Part shown: in pieces, positions 17,604-26,761 of the stretch | How the letters are laid out: every line of letters starts with the position of its first letter | How positions within the stretch are numbered: position 1 is the stretch's first letter | Made by a program: the position numbers and the translations under genes | The notes under the pieces: generated by a model | The model's input: the letters and a program-made list of their open reading frames with translations, nothing else | Database searches by the model: none | Told to the model about the DNA's origin: nothing | Assembly (NCBI GenBank): GCA_963695645.1 | Contig: CAVOHC010000012.1 | Coordinates: forward strand, 372,001-436,000 | DNA: 64,000 bases | DNA from: DATBGO01 sp963695645 | GTDB taxonomy: Bacteria > Actinomycetota > Actinomycetes > Streptosporangiales > Streptosporangiaceae | Direction: 5' to 3'

Positions 17604-19049
17604 ATGCCTGCCGAGCCCGCTGCGTTCAAGGTCGCTGATTTGTCGCTCGCCGAATTCGGGCGCAACGAGATCAGGCTGGCTGAGCACGAGATGCCCGGCC
17701 TGATGGCCATGCGCGAGGAGTACGCCAAGGCGCAGCCGCTTCGCGGTGCGCGGATCACCGGCTCACTGCACATGACGGTGCAGACAGCGGTGCTGATCGA
17801 GACCCTGACCGCGCTCGGCGCGCAAGTGCGCTGGGCGAGCTGCAACATCTTCTCCACCCAGGACCACGCCGCCGCGGCCGTGGCCGTCGGCCCGGACGGC
17901 ACGCCGCAGGACCCGAAGGGCATCCCCGTCTTCGCGTGGAAGGGCGAGACGCTGCCCGAGTACTGGTGGTGCACCCAGCAGGCGCTTACCTGGCCCGGCG
18001 AGAGCGGGCCGAACATGCTGCTCGACGATGGCGGTGACGCGACGCTCCTCGTGCACCGGGGTGCGGAGTACGAGGCGGCCGGGGCGGTGCCGTCGGCGGC
18101 CGACGACGATCCGGAGGAGTGGCAGGTCGTCCTGTCGGTGCTGCGCGATTCGCTAGCGGCCGACCCGTGGCGGTGGACGGCGGCAGCGGAAGCTATCCGC
18201 GGGGTGACCGAGGAGACCACCACCGGGGTGCACCGGCTGTATGAGATGGCGACCTCAGGCACCCTACGGTTCCCTGCGATCAATGTGAATGACTCGGTGA
18301 CCAAGTCGAAGTTCGACAACAAGTATGGCTGCAGGCACTCGCTGGTTGACGGCATCAACCGGGCCACCGACGTGCTGATCGGCGGGAAGGTCGCGGTCGT
18401 CTGCGGGTACGGGGACGTCGGCAAGGGCTGCGCAGAGTCGCTGCGCGGGCAGGGCGCCCGGGTGATCATCACCGAGATCGACCCGATCTGCGCGCTGCAG
18501 GCGGCGATGGATGGCTTCCAGGTCGCGCGCCTGGAGGACGTCGTTGGCAGCGCCGACATCTTCGTCTCGGCGACCGGCAACTTCCACATCATCACCGCCG
18601 AGCACATGAGCGGGATGAAGCATCAGGCAATCGTCGGCAACATCGGGCACTTCGACAACGAGATCGATATGGCGGGCCTGGCCAGGCTGCCTGGCATCCG
18701 CCGGGTGAACATCAAGCCCCAGGTCGATGAGTGGGTCTTCGCGGACGGCCACGCGGTGATCGTCTTGTCGGAGGGGCGGCTGCTCAACCTCGGCAACGCC
18801 ACCGGCCATCCGAGCTTCGTTATGTCCAATAGCTTTACTAACCAGGTCATCGCTCAGATCGAGCTCTACACCCGGGCCGGCGACTATTCACTGGGCGTGC
18901 ATGTCCTGCCTAAGCACCTGGATGAGAAGGTAGCGCGGCTGCACCTCGATGCTCTTGGCGTCAGGCTCACCACCTTGACCAAGCAACAGGCCGACTACAT
19001 CGGGGTGCCGGTCGACGGCCCCTTCAAGTCTGACCACTACCGGTACTGA
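17604..19049 (+). CDS. sahH: Adenosylhomocysteinase (S-adenosyl-L-homocysteine hydrolase)
   Basis: Reversibly hydrolyses S-adenosylhomocysteine to adenosine and homocysteine, relieving product inhibition of methyltransferases. The 481-residue protein has all expected active-site blocks: SLHMTVQTAV, EETTTGVHRLYEM, NVNDSVTKSKFDNKYGC with the catalytic Lys, the NAD loop GYGDVGKGC, NIGHFDNEID, GHPSFVMSNSF and the C-terminal FKSDHYRY. It contains the extra segment around residues 95-150 typical of long bacterial/eukaryotic forms. ATG 17604 is preferred over ATG 17598 because GAGGAG at 17591-17596 is seven bases away from 17604 but only one base from 17598. Confidence 0.97.
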   Translation: MPAEPAAFKVADLSLAEFGRNEIRLAEHEMPGLMAMREEYAKAQPLRGARITGSLHMTVQTAVLIETLTALGAQVRWASCNIFSTQDHAAAAVAVGPDGTPQDPKGIPVFAWKGETLPEYWWCTQQALTWPGESGPNMLLDDGGDATLLVHRGAEYEAAGAVPSAADDDPEEWQVVLSVLRDSLAADPWRWTAAAEAIRGVTEETTTGVHRLYEMATSGTLRFPAINVNDSVTKSKFDNKYGCRHSLVDGINRATDVLIGGKVAVVCGYGDVGKGCAESLRGQGARVIITEIDPICALQAAMDGFQVARLEDVVGSADIFVSATGNFHIITAEHMSGMKHQAIVGNIGHFDNEIDMAGLARLPGIRRVNIKPQVDEWVFADGHAVIVLSEGRLLNLGNATGHPSFVMSNSFTNQVIAQIELYTRAGDYSLGVHVLPKHLDEKVARLHLDALGVRLTTLTKQQADYIGVPVDGPFKSDHYRY

Positions 19050-19109
19050 GCCGGCCCACAGTGAGCCGGGCCACAATGAGCCGGGCCGTGCAATGCGCCG
19101 GGTCATGAG

Positions 19110-20414
19110 ATGAGCCGGGGCGCGCGCGTCCCGGCCCGCGGCGCGGTGCCCGGTATGGCGTCCGACATATCCGACCCGGGGCTGGCCGATCGCGGCCGGC
19201 CCCGGATCGCGTGGGCGCGGCGCGCGATGCCGGTCCTGGGTATGGTCGCCGAGGCCGCCGCGGCGGAGCAGCCGTTCGCCGGGCTGGCGATCGCGGCCTG
19301 CCTGCATGTCACGGCGGAGACAGCGGGCCTGGTGAGCCTGCTCACTGACGGCGGCGGCCGGGTGTACCTGGCCGCGTCCAACCCGCTGTCCACCCAGGAC
19401 GACATCGCCGCCGCGCTGGCGGCCAGCCCAGGTGTCACCGTGTTCGCCAGGTCGGGGGTGGACCGGGACACCTACTACGAGCACATTCACCGGGCCCTGG
19501 ATTGTGCGCCCGACCTCGTCATCGACGACGGCTGCGATCTGGTGAACACGCTGCACGGCGAGCGGCCGCAGCTGCTGGCCGGGGTGCGCGGCGGCTGTGA
19601 GTCGACCACCACCGGCGTGGCCAGGCTCCGCCGGATGGCGGCCGACGGAATACTGGCGTTTCCGATGGTGGCGGGGGACGCCTCGGCGACCAGGCGCATG
19701 TTCGACAATTTCTGCGGCACCGGCCAGTCCGCGATCGACGGCATCATCCGCGCGACCAACACGCTGCTGGCGGGCAAGGTCGTGGTGGTCGCCGGTTACG
19801 GGCCCTGCGGCCGCGGCATCGCGGACCGGGCCAGCGGCCTCGGCGCCCGTGTCATCGTCACGGAGGTCGATCCGGTCCGGGCGCTCGACGCGATCATGCG
19901 AGGATTCCGGGTGCTTCCGATGGCGGCGGCCGCACCGCTAGGTGAGGTGTTCGTCACCGCGACGGGTTCCCGCGACGTGATCAGCGCCGCCCACATGGGC
20001 GCGATGCGGGACGGGGCGATCCTCGCCAACGCGGGCCATTTCGATGTCGAGGTCGACGTCCGGGGACTCGCTGAGGCAGCGGTGGAAGTCCGTCCCGGGG
20101 TGCGCCCGCATGCCGATGAGTATGTGCTGGCCGACGGCAGGCGGCTGATCCTGCTGGCCGATGGCCGGGTGGTCAATCTGGTCGCGGGCGAGGGCAACCC
20201 GGCCGACGTCATGGACATCTCCTTCGCCGTGCAGGCACTCGCCCTGGCCTGGCTGGCCGACGGCGCGCATGGGCTGACAGCGGGAGTTCATGCTGTGCCC
20301 TCGGCCATCGACGCCAGGGTCGCCAGACTCGCGCTCGCCTCGCTGCATGACGAGATCGACGTTCTCACCGCGGAGCAGCAGGACTATCTCGACTCCTGGC
20401 GCCAGGGGTCCTGA
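19110..20414 (+). CDS. SAHH-like protein with altered active site (short, archaeal/Thermotoga-type)
   Basis: A 434-residue paralogue of adenosylhomocysteinase, immediately downstream of sahH and of the short type that lacks the long-form insert and the C-terminal KxDHYRY tail. The NAD-binding half is well kept (VVVAGYGPCGRGIADR, ANAGHFDVEVD). Substrate-pocket positions differ. Compared with human SAHH numbering, Glu156 is Ser165, Asn181 is Asp190, catalytic Lys186 is Arg195 and His353 is Asn363, whereas His55 (H66), Asp190 (D199), Asn191 (N200) and His301 (H310) are retained. NAD binding is likely; canonical SAH hydrolysis is doubtful. It might act on another adenosyl/inosyl thioether, or regulate SahH by mixed assembly. 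These roles are inference. Confidence 0.88.
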   Translation: MSRGARVPARGAVPGMASDISDPGLADRGRPRIAWARRAMPVLGMVAEAAAAEQPFAGLAIAACLHVTAETAGLVSLLTDGGGRVYLAASNPLSTQDDIAAALAASPGVTVFARSGVDRDTYYEHIHRALDCAPDLVIDDGCDLVNTLHGERPQLLAGVRGGCESTTTGVARLRRMAADGILAFPMVAGDASATRRMFDNFCGTGQSAIDGIIRATNTLLAGKVVVVAGYGPCGRGIADRASGLGARVIVTEVDPVRALDAIMRGFRVLPMAAAAPLGEVFVTATGSRDVISAAHMGAMRDGAILANAGHFDVEVDVRGLAEAAVEVRPGVRPHADEYVLADGRRLILLADGRVVNLVAGEGNPADVMDISFAVQALALAWLADGAHGLTAGVHAVPSAIDARVARLALASLHDEIDVLTAEQQDYLDSWRQGS

Positions 20415-20562
20415 CCGGCGCTGCGCACGCTGGCAACGGATGTCACGTCAAATATCCCGATTATGGCTCCGAGCGGCTCCGGATCCCCCGGAAGCCCTGC
20501 GCCCGGAGCCTGCCGACCCCTCGGCCTCGCGCCGGCGAGCCCTCAGGACGCAAAATCGTGGT

Positions 20563-21648
20563 GTGGACGTTCCTGCACTGCGCTGGGTGAAACCTCCCGC
20601 CGGTCCGGCGATTGCGCTCTTGGACCAGACCAGGCTGCCCGCCGAGGAGGCGGTCGTCACGTGCGGCGATGTCCCGGAGCTTGTTGCCGCTATCCGCCGG
20701 CTTGTCGTACGTGGCGCACCCCTGCTCGGCGTGGCCGGGGCCTACGGTGTCGCGCTCGCCGCGCATCGCGGCGACGACGTCGCTGGTGCTGCCGCCGCGA
20801 TCGAGGCCGCCCGGCCAACCGCTGTCAATCTGGGCTGGGGAGCCCGCCGTGCGCTGGCTGCCTATATGGCGGCACTGCGGTCGCAGGGTCAGGGCCCGGA
20901 TGCGAAGCGAGTAGCGGCGGCTGCTGCCGTGGCCGAGGCATCGTCAATCGCGGCCGCAGACGCCGCCGCGAGCAACGCCATGGCGGCGCATGGCCTTGCC
21001 CTGATACCTGACGGCGCCCGGGTCCTTACGCACTGCAACACCGGGGCGCTGGTCTCGGCGGCGGAGGGAACAGCATTCGCGGTGGTCCTCGCGGCACACC
21101 GGGCAGGCAGGCTGGCCCAGCTCTGGATCGACGAGACAAGGCCGCTGCTTCAGGGCGGCCGGCTGACTGCCTACGAGGCGGGCCGGGCCGGGATTCCGCA
21201 TTCGGTGCTGATCGACTCCGCGGCCGGGTCGCTGTTCGCGGCGGGTGCGGTCGATATCGTCCTGATCGGCGCGGACCGGATCGCCGCCGACGGCAGTGTG
21301 GCGAACAAGATAGGCAGCTACGGGCTCGCGGTACTTGCCCGCCACCACGAAGTGCCGTTCGTGGTGGTGGCACCAACCTCAACAGTGGACCTTGGCAGCC
21401 CGGACGGCGCATCGATCGAGGTCGAGCACAGGCCGGCGAAGGAGGTCACCTGGATCGCCGGAGTACCCGTCGCGCCACCCGGGACGCCCGCATTCAACCC
21501 GGCATTCGACGTCACGCCGCCAGGGCTGATCACCGCCATCGTTACCGAACGCGGGGTCGCGCAGCCTGTCACAGCGGGTACCCTGCGTGTCCTGGGCCGG
21601 GGATCTGATCATCAGGACGGTCCCCTTGCCGGTTACATGGAACGATGA
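20563..21648 (+). CDS. mtnA: S-methyl-5-thioribose-1-phosphate isomerase (MtnA)
   Basis: Aldose-ketose isomerase of the methionine salvage pathway, converting methylthioribose-1-phosphate to methylthioribulose-1-phosphate. The 361-residue protein has catalytic Cys158 in THCNTGAL and Asp238 in IGADRIAADGSVANK, matching the Cys/Asp pair of Bacillus MtnA. I start at GTG 20563 (VDVPALRWV) because the family starts near the RW motif; longer starts overlap sahH-like coding sequence. It ends six bases before mtrA. Other methionine-salvage genes are not visible nearby, so the isomerase may serve a truncated or alternative salvage route. Confidence 0.93.
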   Translation: MDVPALRWVKPPAGPAIALLDQTRLPAEEAVVTCGDVPELVAAIRRLVVRGAPLLGVAGAYGVALAAHRGDDVAGAAAAIEAARPTAVNLGWGARRALAAYMAALRSQGQGPDAKRVAAAAAVAEASSIAAADAAASNAMAAHGLALIPDGARVLTHCNTGALVSAAEGTAFAVVLAAHRAGRLAQLWIDETRPLLQGGRLTAYEAGRAGIPHSVLIDSAAGSLFAAGAVDIVLIGADRIAADGSVANKIGSYGLAVLARHHEVPFVVVAPTSTVDLGSPDGASIEVEHRPAKEVTWIAGVPVAPPGTPAFNPAFDVTPPGLITAIVTERGVAQPVTAGTLRVLGRGSDHQDGPLAGYMER

Positions 21649-21654
21649 GGATTT

Positions 21655-22332
21655 ATGAAAGGTCGCGTGCTGGTCGTCGACGATGACGCTGCTCTCGCCG
21701 AGATGCTGGGAATAGTGCTCCGCGGTGAGGGCTTCGAGCCCACCTTCGTGGCTGACGGGGACCAGGCCATGGACGTGTTCCGGGACAGCCACCCGGATCT
21801 GGTGCTGCTTGACCTGATGCTGCCCGGCATGGACGGCATCGACGTCTGCAGGCAGATCCGGGCCGAGTCCGGGGTGCCGATCGTCATGCTGACCGCCAAG
21901 AGTGACACCGTTGACGTGGTGCTGGGGCTTGAGTCGGGAGCGGACGACTACATCGTCAAGCCATTCCAGTCGAAGGTGCTGATCGCGCGGGTGCGGGCCA
22001 GGCTGCGCCGGACCGACGACCCGGCACCGGAGATGCTGCAGATCGGCGATGTCAGTATCGACGTAGCCGGGCATGCGGTGACCCGAGCCAGCCTGCCGCT
22101 CAACCTCACCCCGCTGGAGTTCGACCTGCTCGTGGCCCTGGCCCGCAAGCCACGCCAGGTGTTCACCAGGGAGGTGCTGCTTGAGCAGGTCTGGGGGTAC
22201 CGGCACGCGGCCGACACCCGGCTGGTGAACGTCCATGTTCAGCGGCTTCGCGCCAAGATCGAGAAGGATCCCGAGCGCCCGGAGGTCGTCGTGACGGTCC
22301 GGGGCGTGGGATATAAGGCCGGGCCGGGCTGA
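21655..22332 (+). CDS. mtrA: MtrA, OmpR-family response regulator
   Basis: Essential-type actinobacterial response regulator linking cell-wall status to division and replication. Of 225 residues, the receiver domain occupies about 1-120, with acidic pocket VVDDD and phospho-acceptor Asp53 in LLDLMLPGMDG, and Lys in DYIVKPF. The C-terminal winged helix (130-222) includes LTPLEFDLLVALARKP and RLRAKIEKDPERPEVVVTVRG split around the recognition helix. It lies six bases after mtnA and heads the mtrA-mtrB-lpqB operon. Confidence 0.97.
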   Translation: MKGRVLVVDDDAALAEMLGIVLRGEGFEPTFVADGDQAMDVFRDSHPDLVLLDLMLPGMDGIDVCRQIRAESGVPIVMLTAKSDTVDVVLGLESGADDYIVKPFQSKVLIARVRARLRRTDDPAPEMLQIGDVSIDVAGHAVTRASLPLNLTPLEFDLLVALARKPRQVFTREVLLEQVWGYRHAADTRLVNVHVQRLRAKIEKDPERPEVVVTVRGVGYKAGPG

Positions 22333-22396
22333 TCGGTGACGCGCCGGGCCAGCCGTGCCCGGCACCGGTCGGCGCCCCGTTCAGCAGAGAAGGGTC

Positions 22397-24463
22397 ATGA
22401 GGGGAGCCATCAGCAGGACTGCCGGGAGCGGGAGGCGCCTGGCCGGTCTCGGCAGCGGAAAGCAGCGCCGGGCGACACGCACCGCGGCCGCGCAGTCGGA
22501 CGCACCGTCGGCCGGGGAGGCCGGCCTGGATGCGAACGCCATGATGACGCCCGCCAGTCCCGGGGCTGACCTGCATGGAGGTGCAGCGGCGCGGGCCGGG
22601 CTGGGTTGGGTAACCGCTCATGCCGACCAGATCCGCCGGGCGCTGCGGCTGGCCAGCCGGCTATCCGCCGCCTTTCGCAAGCGTCTCGCCGCCGCAGCAG
22701 GCAGCCTGCAGGAGCACTGGGTGCGATCGCTGCAGCTGCGGGTGGTCGGTACCACGCTGGTGCTGTCGGGAGCCGTGGTCACCGTGCTTGGCCTGTTCCT
22801 GATGCAGTACATCGCCAGCGATGTACTGCAAGCCGATGCGACGCGTACCGGAAGCGTAGCCGCCGAGGGAGTGCAGACGGCTGAGGCAAAGCCGTGGGTC
22901 AGGTCGAGCCCGGGGAGCGCGACCCGAGAGCAGATCTACCAGCTGCTGCACCAGCTCCAGTTCCAGGCGCCAGGTCTCGGCAACTACGGCATGGCCGTCT
23001 TGATCGCGCAGCCCCGGCAGGAATACGCGGCGCTGACCGCAGGCGGACGGCTGGGGATCCCCAGCGCCCAGAGCCTTCCCGCTTCGCTCATCGGCAAGGT
23101 GAGCGAGCTGCAGGGACACGGCACTCAGAACAAGCTGAGCTATCAGCTGACCAGCATCAGCAACTACCCCGGGACCGGCGCGCCGGTGACCACCGGCTTC
23201 GCCTACGGGGCTCCGCTCGGAAACTATTACCAGCTCTACTACTTCTTCCCGCTATCCGACGAGCAGCGCAGCCTGGGCCAGGTCCAGCTGATAATGATGC
23301 TGGCGGGCCTGGCACTCGTCGTGCTGCTCGCGCTGATCGCCTCGCTGGTCACGCGCTGGGTCGTGGTACCTGTCCGGCAAGCCGCCAGCGGCGCGCAGCG
23401 GCTCCGCGCGGGCAGCCTCCATGAGCGGATGGAGGTGCGCGGGTCAGACGAGCTTGCGGCGCTCGCGACCTCGTTCAACGAGATGGCGGCTAGCCTGCAG
23501 GACAAAATGCAGCAACTTGAGGATCTCACCCTGGCGCAACGGCAGTTCGTCTCCGACGTGTCACACGAACTGCGAACACCGCTGACGACCATCAAGATTG
23601 CCGCTGACGTCCTCTTCGCGTCCCGCGCCGACCTGGACGCGGCGCCGGCCCGGTCGGCCGAGCTGCTGCTGAGCCAGCTTGAACGGTTCGAGTCACTGCT
23701 CGCCGACCTCCTGGAGATCAGCAGGCACGACGCGAACGTGGCGACCCTGGATCCGGAACCAGTGGATGTCTGCGACCTGGTCAGGAACGCGGCCGACGTG
23801 GCACAACAGCTGGCTGAGCGGCGCGGTGCGAAGATCGAGTTCAGGCTGCCGGCGGAACCTTGCGTGGCCGAGGTAGATCCGCGCCGGGTGGAGCGCATTA
23901 TGCGGAATTTGCTCGTCAACGCGGTCGAGCATGGTGACGGCAAGGACACGCTGGTCACTGTCGCCGGGGACTCGAGCGCGGTAGCCGTCGCCGTTCGCGA
24001 CCACGGTGTCGGGCTCCGGCCAGGCGAGGAGCACCTGGTATTCGACCGGTTCTGGCGGGCGGACCCGGCCCGGGCCAGAAGTACCGGCGGCACCGGCCTC
24101 GGCCTGTCGATCGCTCTTGAGGATGCCCGCTTGCATGGCGGATGGCTGGAGGCCTGGGGGGAATGTGGCCGCGGCTCAGTATTCCGGCTGACGTTGCCGA
24201 GGTCGGCAGGCGGCCATCTGGAGGGCTCGCCGCTTCCGCTCATCCCCGACGAGGCAGAACTGGCCGGCAGCCCAGCCGGGCTGCCCGGGCTGACTGGCCT
24301 GCCGCTGGATGAGGACGGGGACGGGGCTGCCGGGCTGCCTGGCCTGGCGCTGGATGAGAACGGGGATGGGGCTGCCGGGCTGCCTGGCCTGCCCGTCGAT
24401 GGGCATGACCTGACAGTACGGGCCGGTTCTGCTCCTGGCCCCGAGGCGGTACCGGATGAGTGA
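22397..24463 (+). CDS. mtrB: MtrB, sensor histidine kinase
   Basis: Membrane sensor partner of MtrA, about 688 residues. A first transmembrane helix lies near residues 115-140 (VVGTTLVLSGAVVTVLGLFL), followed by an extracellular region and a second helix near 302-326 (LAGLALVVLLALIASLVT). HAMP, HisKA with H390 in SDVSHELRTPL, and an ATPase domain (NLLVNAVEHG, GTGLGLSIA) follow. The C-terminal 60 residues contain 15-residue repeats (AAGLPGLALDENGDG type). ATG 22397 is chosen with GAGAAGGG upstream; in-frame GTG 22355 is possible. Its end overlaps lpqB by eight bases. Confidence 0.96.
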   Translation: MRGAISRTAGSGRRLAGLGSGKQRRATRTAAAQSDAPSAGEAGLDANAMMTPASPGADLHGGAAARAGLGWVTAHADQIRRALRLASRLSAAFRKRLAAAAGSLQEHWVRSLQLRVVGTTLVLSGAVVTVLGLFLMQYIASDVLQADATRTGSVAAEGVQTAEAKPWVRSSPGSATREQIYQLLHQLQFQAPGLGNYGMAVLIAQPRQEYAALTAGGRLGIPSAQSLPASLIGKVSELQGHGTQNKLSYQLTSISNYPGTGAPVTTGFAYGAPLGNYYQLYYFFPLSDEQRSLGQVQLIMMLAGLALVVLLALIASLVTRWVVVPVRQAASGAQRLRAGSLHERMEVRGSDELAALATSFNEMAASLQDKMQQLEDLTLAQRQFVSDVSHELRTPLTTIKIAADVLFASRADLDAAPARSAELLLSQLERFESLLADLLEISRHDANVATLDPEPVDVCDLVRNAADVAQQLAERRGAKIEFRLPAEPCVAEVDPRRVERIMRNLLVNAVEHGDGKDTLVTVAGDSSAVAVAVRDHGVGLRPGEEHLVFDRFWRADPARARSTGGTGLGLSIALEDARLHGGWLEAWGECGRGSVFRLTLPRSAGGHLEGSPLPLIPDEAELAGSPAGLPGLTGLPLDEDGDGAAGLPGLALDENGDGAAGLPGLPVDGHDLTVRAGSAPGPEAVPDE
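24276..24410 (+). repeat. 45-bp in-frame repeats in the mtrB tail
   Basis: Two clear and one partial copy of a 45-base unit encoding a Gly-Leu-Pro-Gly-Leu then Leu-Asp-Glu pattern, beyond the kinase ATPase domain. Confidence 0.75.
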
Positions 24464-26342
24464 CGGCAGCGGGCCCACGCGGTCGGCCCGGCGCCTGGCG
24501 GCAGGTACGGCAGCCCGCCAGCCCGGGGCGGCCGCGGTCCGCCGGCTCCTGACAGCAGGAACCGTGGCAGGCGCCGCGGCGCTCGCGGTGGCCGGATGCG
24601 CCATGGTGCCGGCCAGCGGGAGCCTTAACGAGCTCCCTATTTCCCAGGCCGGAAGCGGTCAGAACCAGGAAAACCCCCAGCTCATCCCGGTAGGACCGGT
24701 CCCTGGCTGGAATCCAGCCCAGATCGTGAACGGCTTCCTGGCGGCCAGCGCGAGCTTTGCCAATAATCCGGCGATAGCCCTGCAGTATCTGACTCCCGCA
24801 GAGCGCAGCAGATGGCACCCGGGTGGGGCGGTAACCGTAGTAGGCAACCTTCGGCCGGACAACATCGCGAACGTCCCGAAGCGGCAGCTCAACCTGGCAA
24901 GCCAGCAGACCACGGTGCAGGTCTCCGGCGTGCAGCTGGCGACGCTGACGGGCAGCGGCCAGTACCTGACCACCCCATCGTCCGCTTCGCCCAAGATTAT
25001 CTACACGTTCCACCTGACCAAGATCAATAACCAGTGGCGGATCGGCTCCCCGCTGCCCACCGCTCAGCTGATGCTCACCACGGACGAGCTCGAGCGCGCA
25101 TATCAGCAGCGGAACCTGTACTTCCTCGATCCATCTGGCCACACCCTGGTGCCTGACCCGGTGTTCGTCCCGCAGAATGCCACCGAAAGCGACCTGGCCA
25201 CGCAGCTGGTCACCGGCCTCCTGAAAGACCCGCAGGGCTGGCTGTCGGGGGCGACGCGGACCGCGTTCCCCGCGGGCACCAGCCCGCGCATCCAGGTGAG
25301 TTTCAACGGCCCGGACGCGATCGTGAGCCTCCGCATGCCGCAGGCGGCCATGAAGTCGCTGCACCAGCCAGAGCTGGCCGCTCAGCTGGTCTGGACACTG
25401 ACCAGCAGCTCCTTCGGGCCGTCGAGCATCCAGTCCGTTCAGCTGCAGGTCAACGGGCACACGCTGGACCTAGACGGGAGCCAGTACCTGCTGCCGAAGA
25501 CGTATCAGGATTGGGTGCTGCCTGGCCCCGCGGCAACGGCCGAACCGTACTTCATCAGCAGCGCGGGGCCCGTCCGGGTGGTCACCGGAGCCGGGCACCT
25601 CGGCTCGGTCACCTCGCTGCCGTCGCGCCCCGTTTCCGGCCAGGCAGGGACGGCAGGCGTCCCGGCGCTCGCCGCGATCGCGGTAGCGCCAGACCAGACC
25701 GCGCTGGCAGGCATCTCGGTGAACGGCGGCACCATCTACACCGGTGAGCTCGCCAGGAACGCCCCGCTGACACCGCAGCGGCCCGGCGGCACCGTTACCT
25801 CGCTGAGCTGGGATCGCAACGGCACTCTTTGGTTCGCGGCAGGCGGGTCCGTCTGGATGCTGACGCCGGGCACCGGCGCTACAGTGCAGGCCAACCTTGG
25901 CCTGCCAGCAGGCGAGGAGGTGACCGCGTTCCGCGTCGCTCCCGACGGCGTCCGGGCGGCGATGATCGTCAAGACTGGCAAGGCCACGTCTGAGCTGCGG
26001 CTCGCGGCCATCACTCACACTGACGGCGGAGCCACGACATCGCTCGGGCAGACCGTGGTCATCGGGTCAGGGACCGCCGAGCCGGAGACCCTGAGCTGGT
26101 ATGACGCCGATCACATCGTAGTCCTGGCGGGAGCTGGCTCCAGGGCACAGCTGGAGGAGGTCCCGGTGAACGGCGGCCAGGCTACTCTCATCGGGACGCA
26201 GAGCGGCACCGTGTCGGTGACCGGTGACGGCGCCGGGCTGGCAGTCGGGCTGTCCAACGACGAGCTTTTCGTGTCGCCCAGCCTGAATGCCCCATGGGAG
26301 CCGGTGGACTCCGCAGGAACCGATCCGGTCTTCCCCGGCTGA
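24456..26342 (+). CDS. lpqB: LpqB, lipoprotein of the MtrAB system
   Basis: Extracytoplasmic lipoprotein of 628 residues that modulates MtrB signalling. The signal peptide ends in lipobox LAVAGC (Cys at about residue 48), after an Arg-rich N-terminus. A GerMN domain occupies the middle (about 200-335, with TDELERAYQQRNLYFLDP) and the C-terminus (about 360-620) is beta-propeller-like. ATG 24456 overlaps mtrB by eight bases, consistent with coupling. In many actinobacteria comF follows; here it does not. Confidence 0.95.
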   Translation: MSDGSGPTRSARRLAAGTAARQPGAAAVRRLLTAGTVAGAAALAVAGCAMVPASGSLNELPISQAGSGQNQENPQLIPVGPVPGWNPAQIVNGFLAASASFANNPAIALQYLTPAERSRWHPGGAVTVVGNLRPDNIANVPKRQLNLASQQTTVQVSGVQLATLTGSGQYLTTPSSASPKIIYTFHLTKINNQWRIGSPLPTAQLMLTTDELERAYQQRNLYFLDPSGHTLVPDPVFVPQNATESDLATQLVTGLLKDPQGWLSGATRTAFPAGTSPRIQVSFNGPDAIVSLRMPQAAMKSLHQPELAAQLVWTLTSSSFGPSSIQSVQLQVNGHTLDLDGSQYLLPKTYQDWVLPGPAATAEPYFISSAGPVRVVTGAGHLGSVTSLPSRPVSGQAGTAGVPALAAIAVAPDQTALAGISVNGGTIYTGELARNAPLTPQRPGGTVTSLSWDRNGTLWFAAGGSVWMLTPGTGATVQANLGLPAGEEVTAFRVAPDGVRAAMIVKTGKATSELRLAAITHTDGGATTSLGQTVVIGSGTAEPETLSWYDADHIVVLAGAGSRAQLEEVPVNGGQATLIGTQSGTVSVTGDGAGLAVGLSNDELFVSPSLNAPWEPVDSAGTDPVFPG

Positions 26343-26418
26343 CTTTTCCAGCGGTCTGCCACCGTTTGAGCCGTCACCGTCCGGCTACGCTTCCGGCTGA
26401 CACCGCGGGTTGCTTGCG

Positions 26419-26448
26419 TTGCCACCTGACATCCGGCCCGGGTAGGGC
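26419..26448 (+). promoter_or_regulatory. Candidate promoter of hpf
   Basis: TTGCCA at 26419-26424 and TAGGGC at 26443-26448, with an 18-base spacer. It would start a transcript near 26455 with a leader of about 300 bases before hpf. Confidence 0.4.
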
Positions 26449-26454
26449 TAGCGT

Positions 26455-26761
26455 CGTGGCATGGCACCCGCCCGGGTCCGTGGTTGCGTCGGGCAGGTTC
26501 CCCCGCGAGCGGGGGCCCCGCCTTGGCAAGCCGATGCCAGCCGCAGGCGAAACGGTCCACGTAAGGCGACTTCTTGTCGACTGATCACGGTGCGGCTTAG
26601 AAGTAAGTCCTGCCCCGCAGGGGGACCCGACGTCCCCCGGGTAGGGAGAAGGGTAGTAGTGGCACAAGGTGGCCGCGAGCCCCTCAGCAGGCGAATGTGG
26701 GGTCGAAGACCAGGTCGGCCGGGTGGGTGTCACCTCAACGCGGGCAGAAGGGGGTTTCCAG
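26455..26761 (+). ncRNA. Long structured leader upstream of hpf (possible raiA-type RNA)
   Basis: No credible gene lies between lpqB and hpf (419 bp). The leader contains strong hairpins: CCCCCG/CGGGGG closing a CGAG loop at 26499-26515, and a 7-bp stem GGGGGAC/GTCCCCC at 26620-26638 with loop CCGAC. The raiA motif is a known structured RNA located upstream of raiA/hpf genes in Bacillota and Actinomycetota. The context fits, but I could not match the consensus by eye, so the family name is a hypothesis. Confidence 0.35.

Noticed and set aside
20290..20562. N-terminal extension of MtnA
   Set aside because: Overlaps the end of the SAHH-like gene in another frame and is Arg/Pro/Ser noise.
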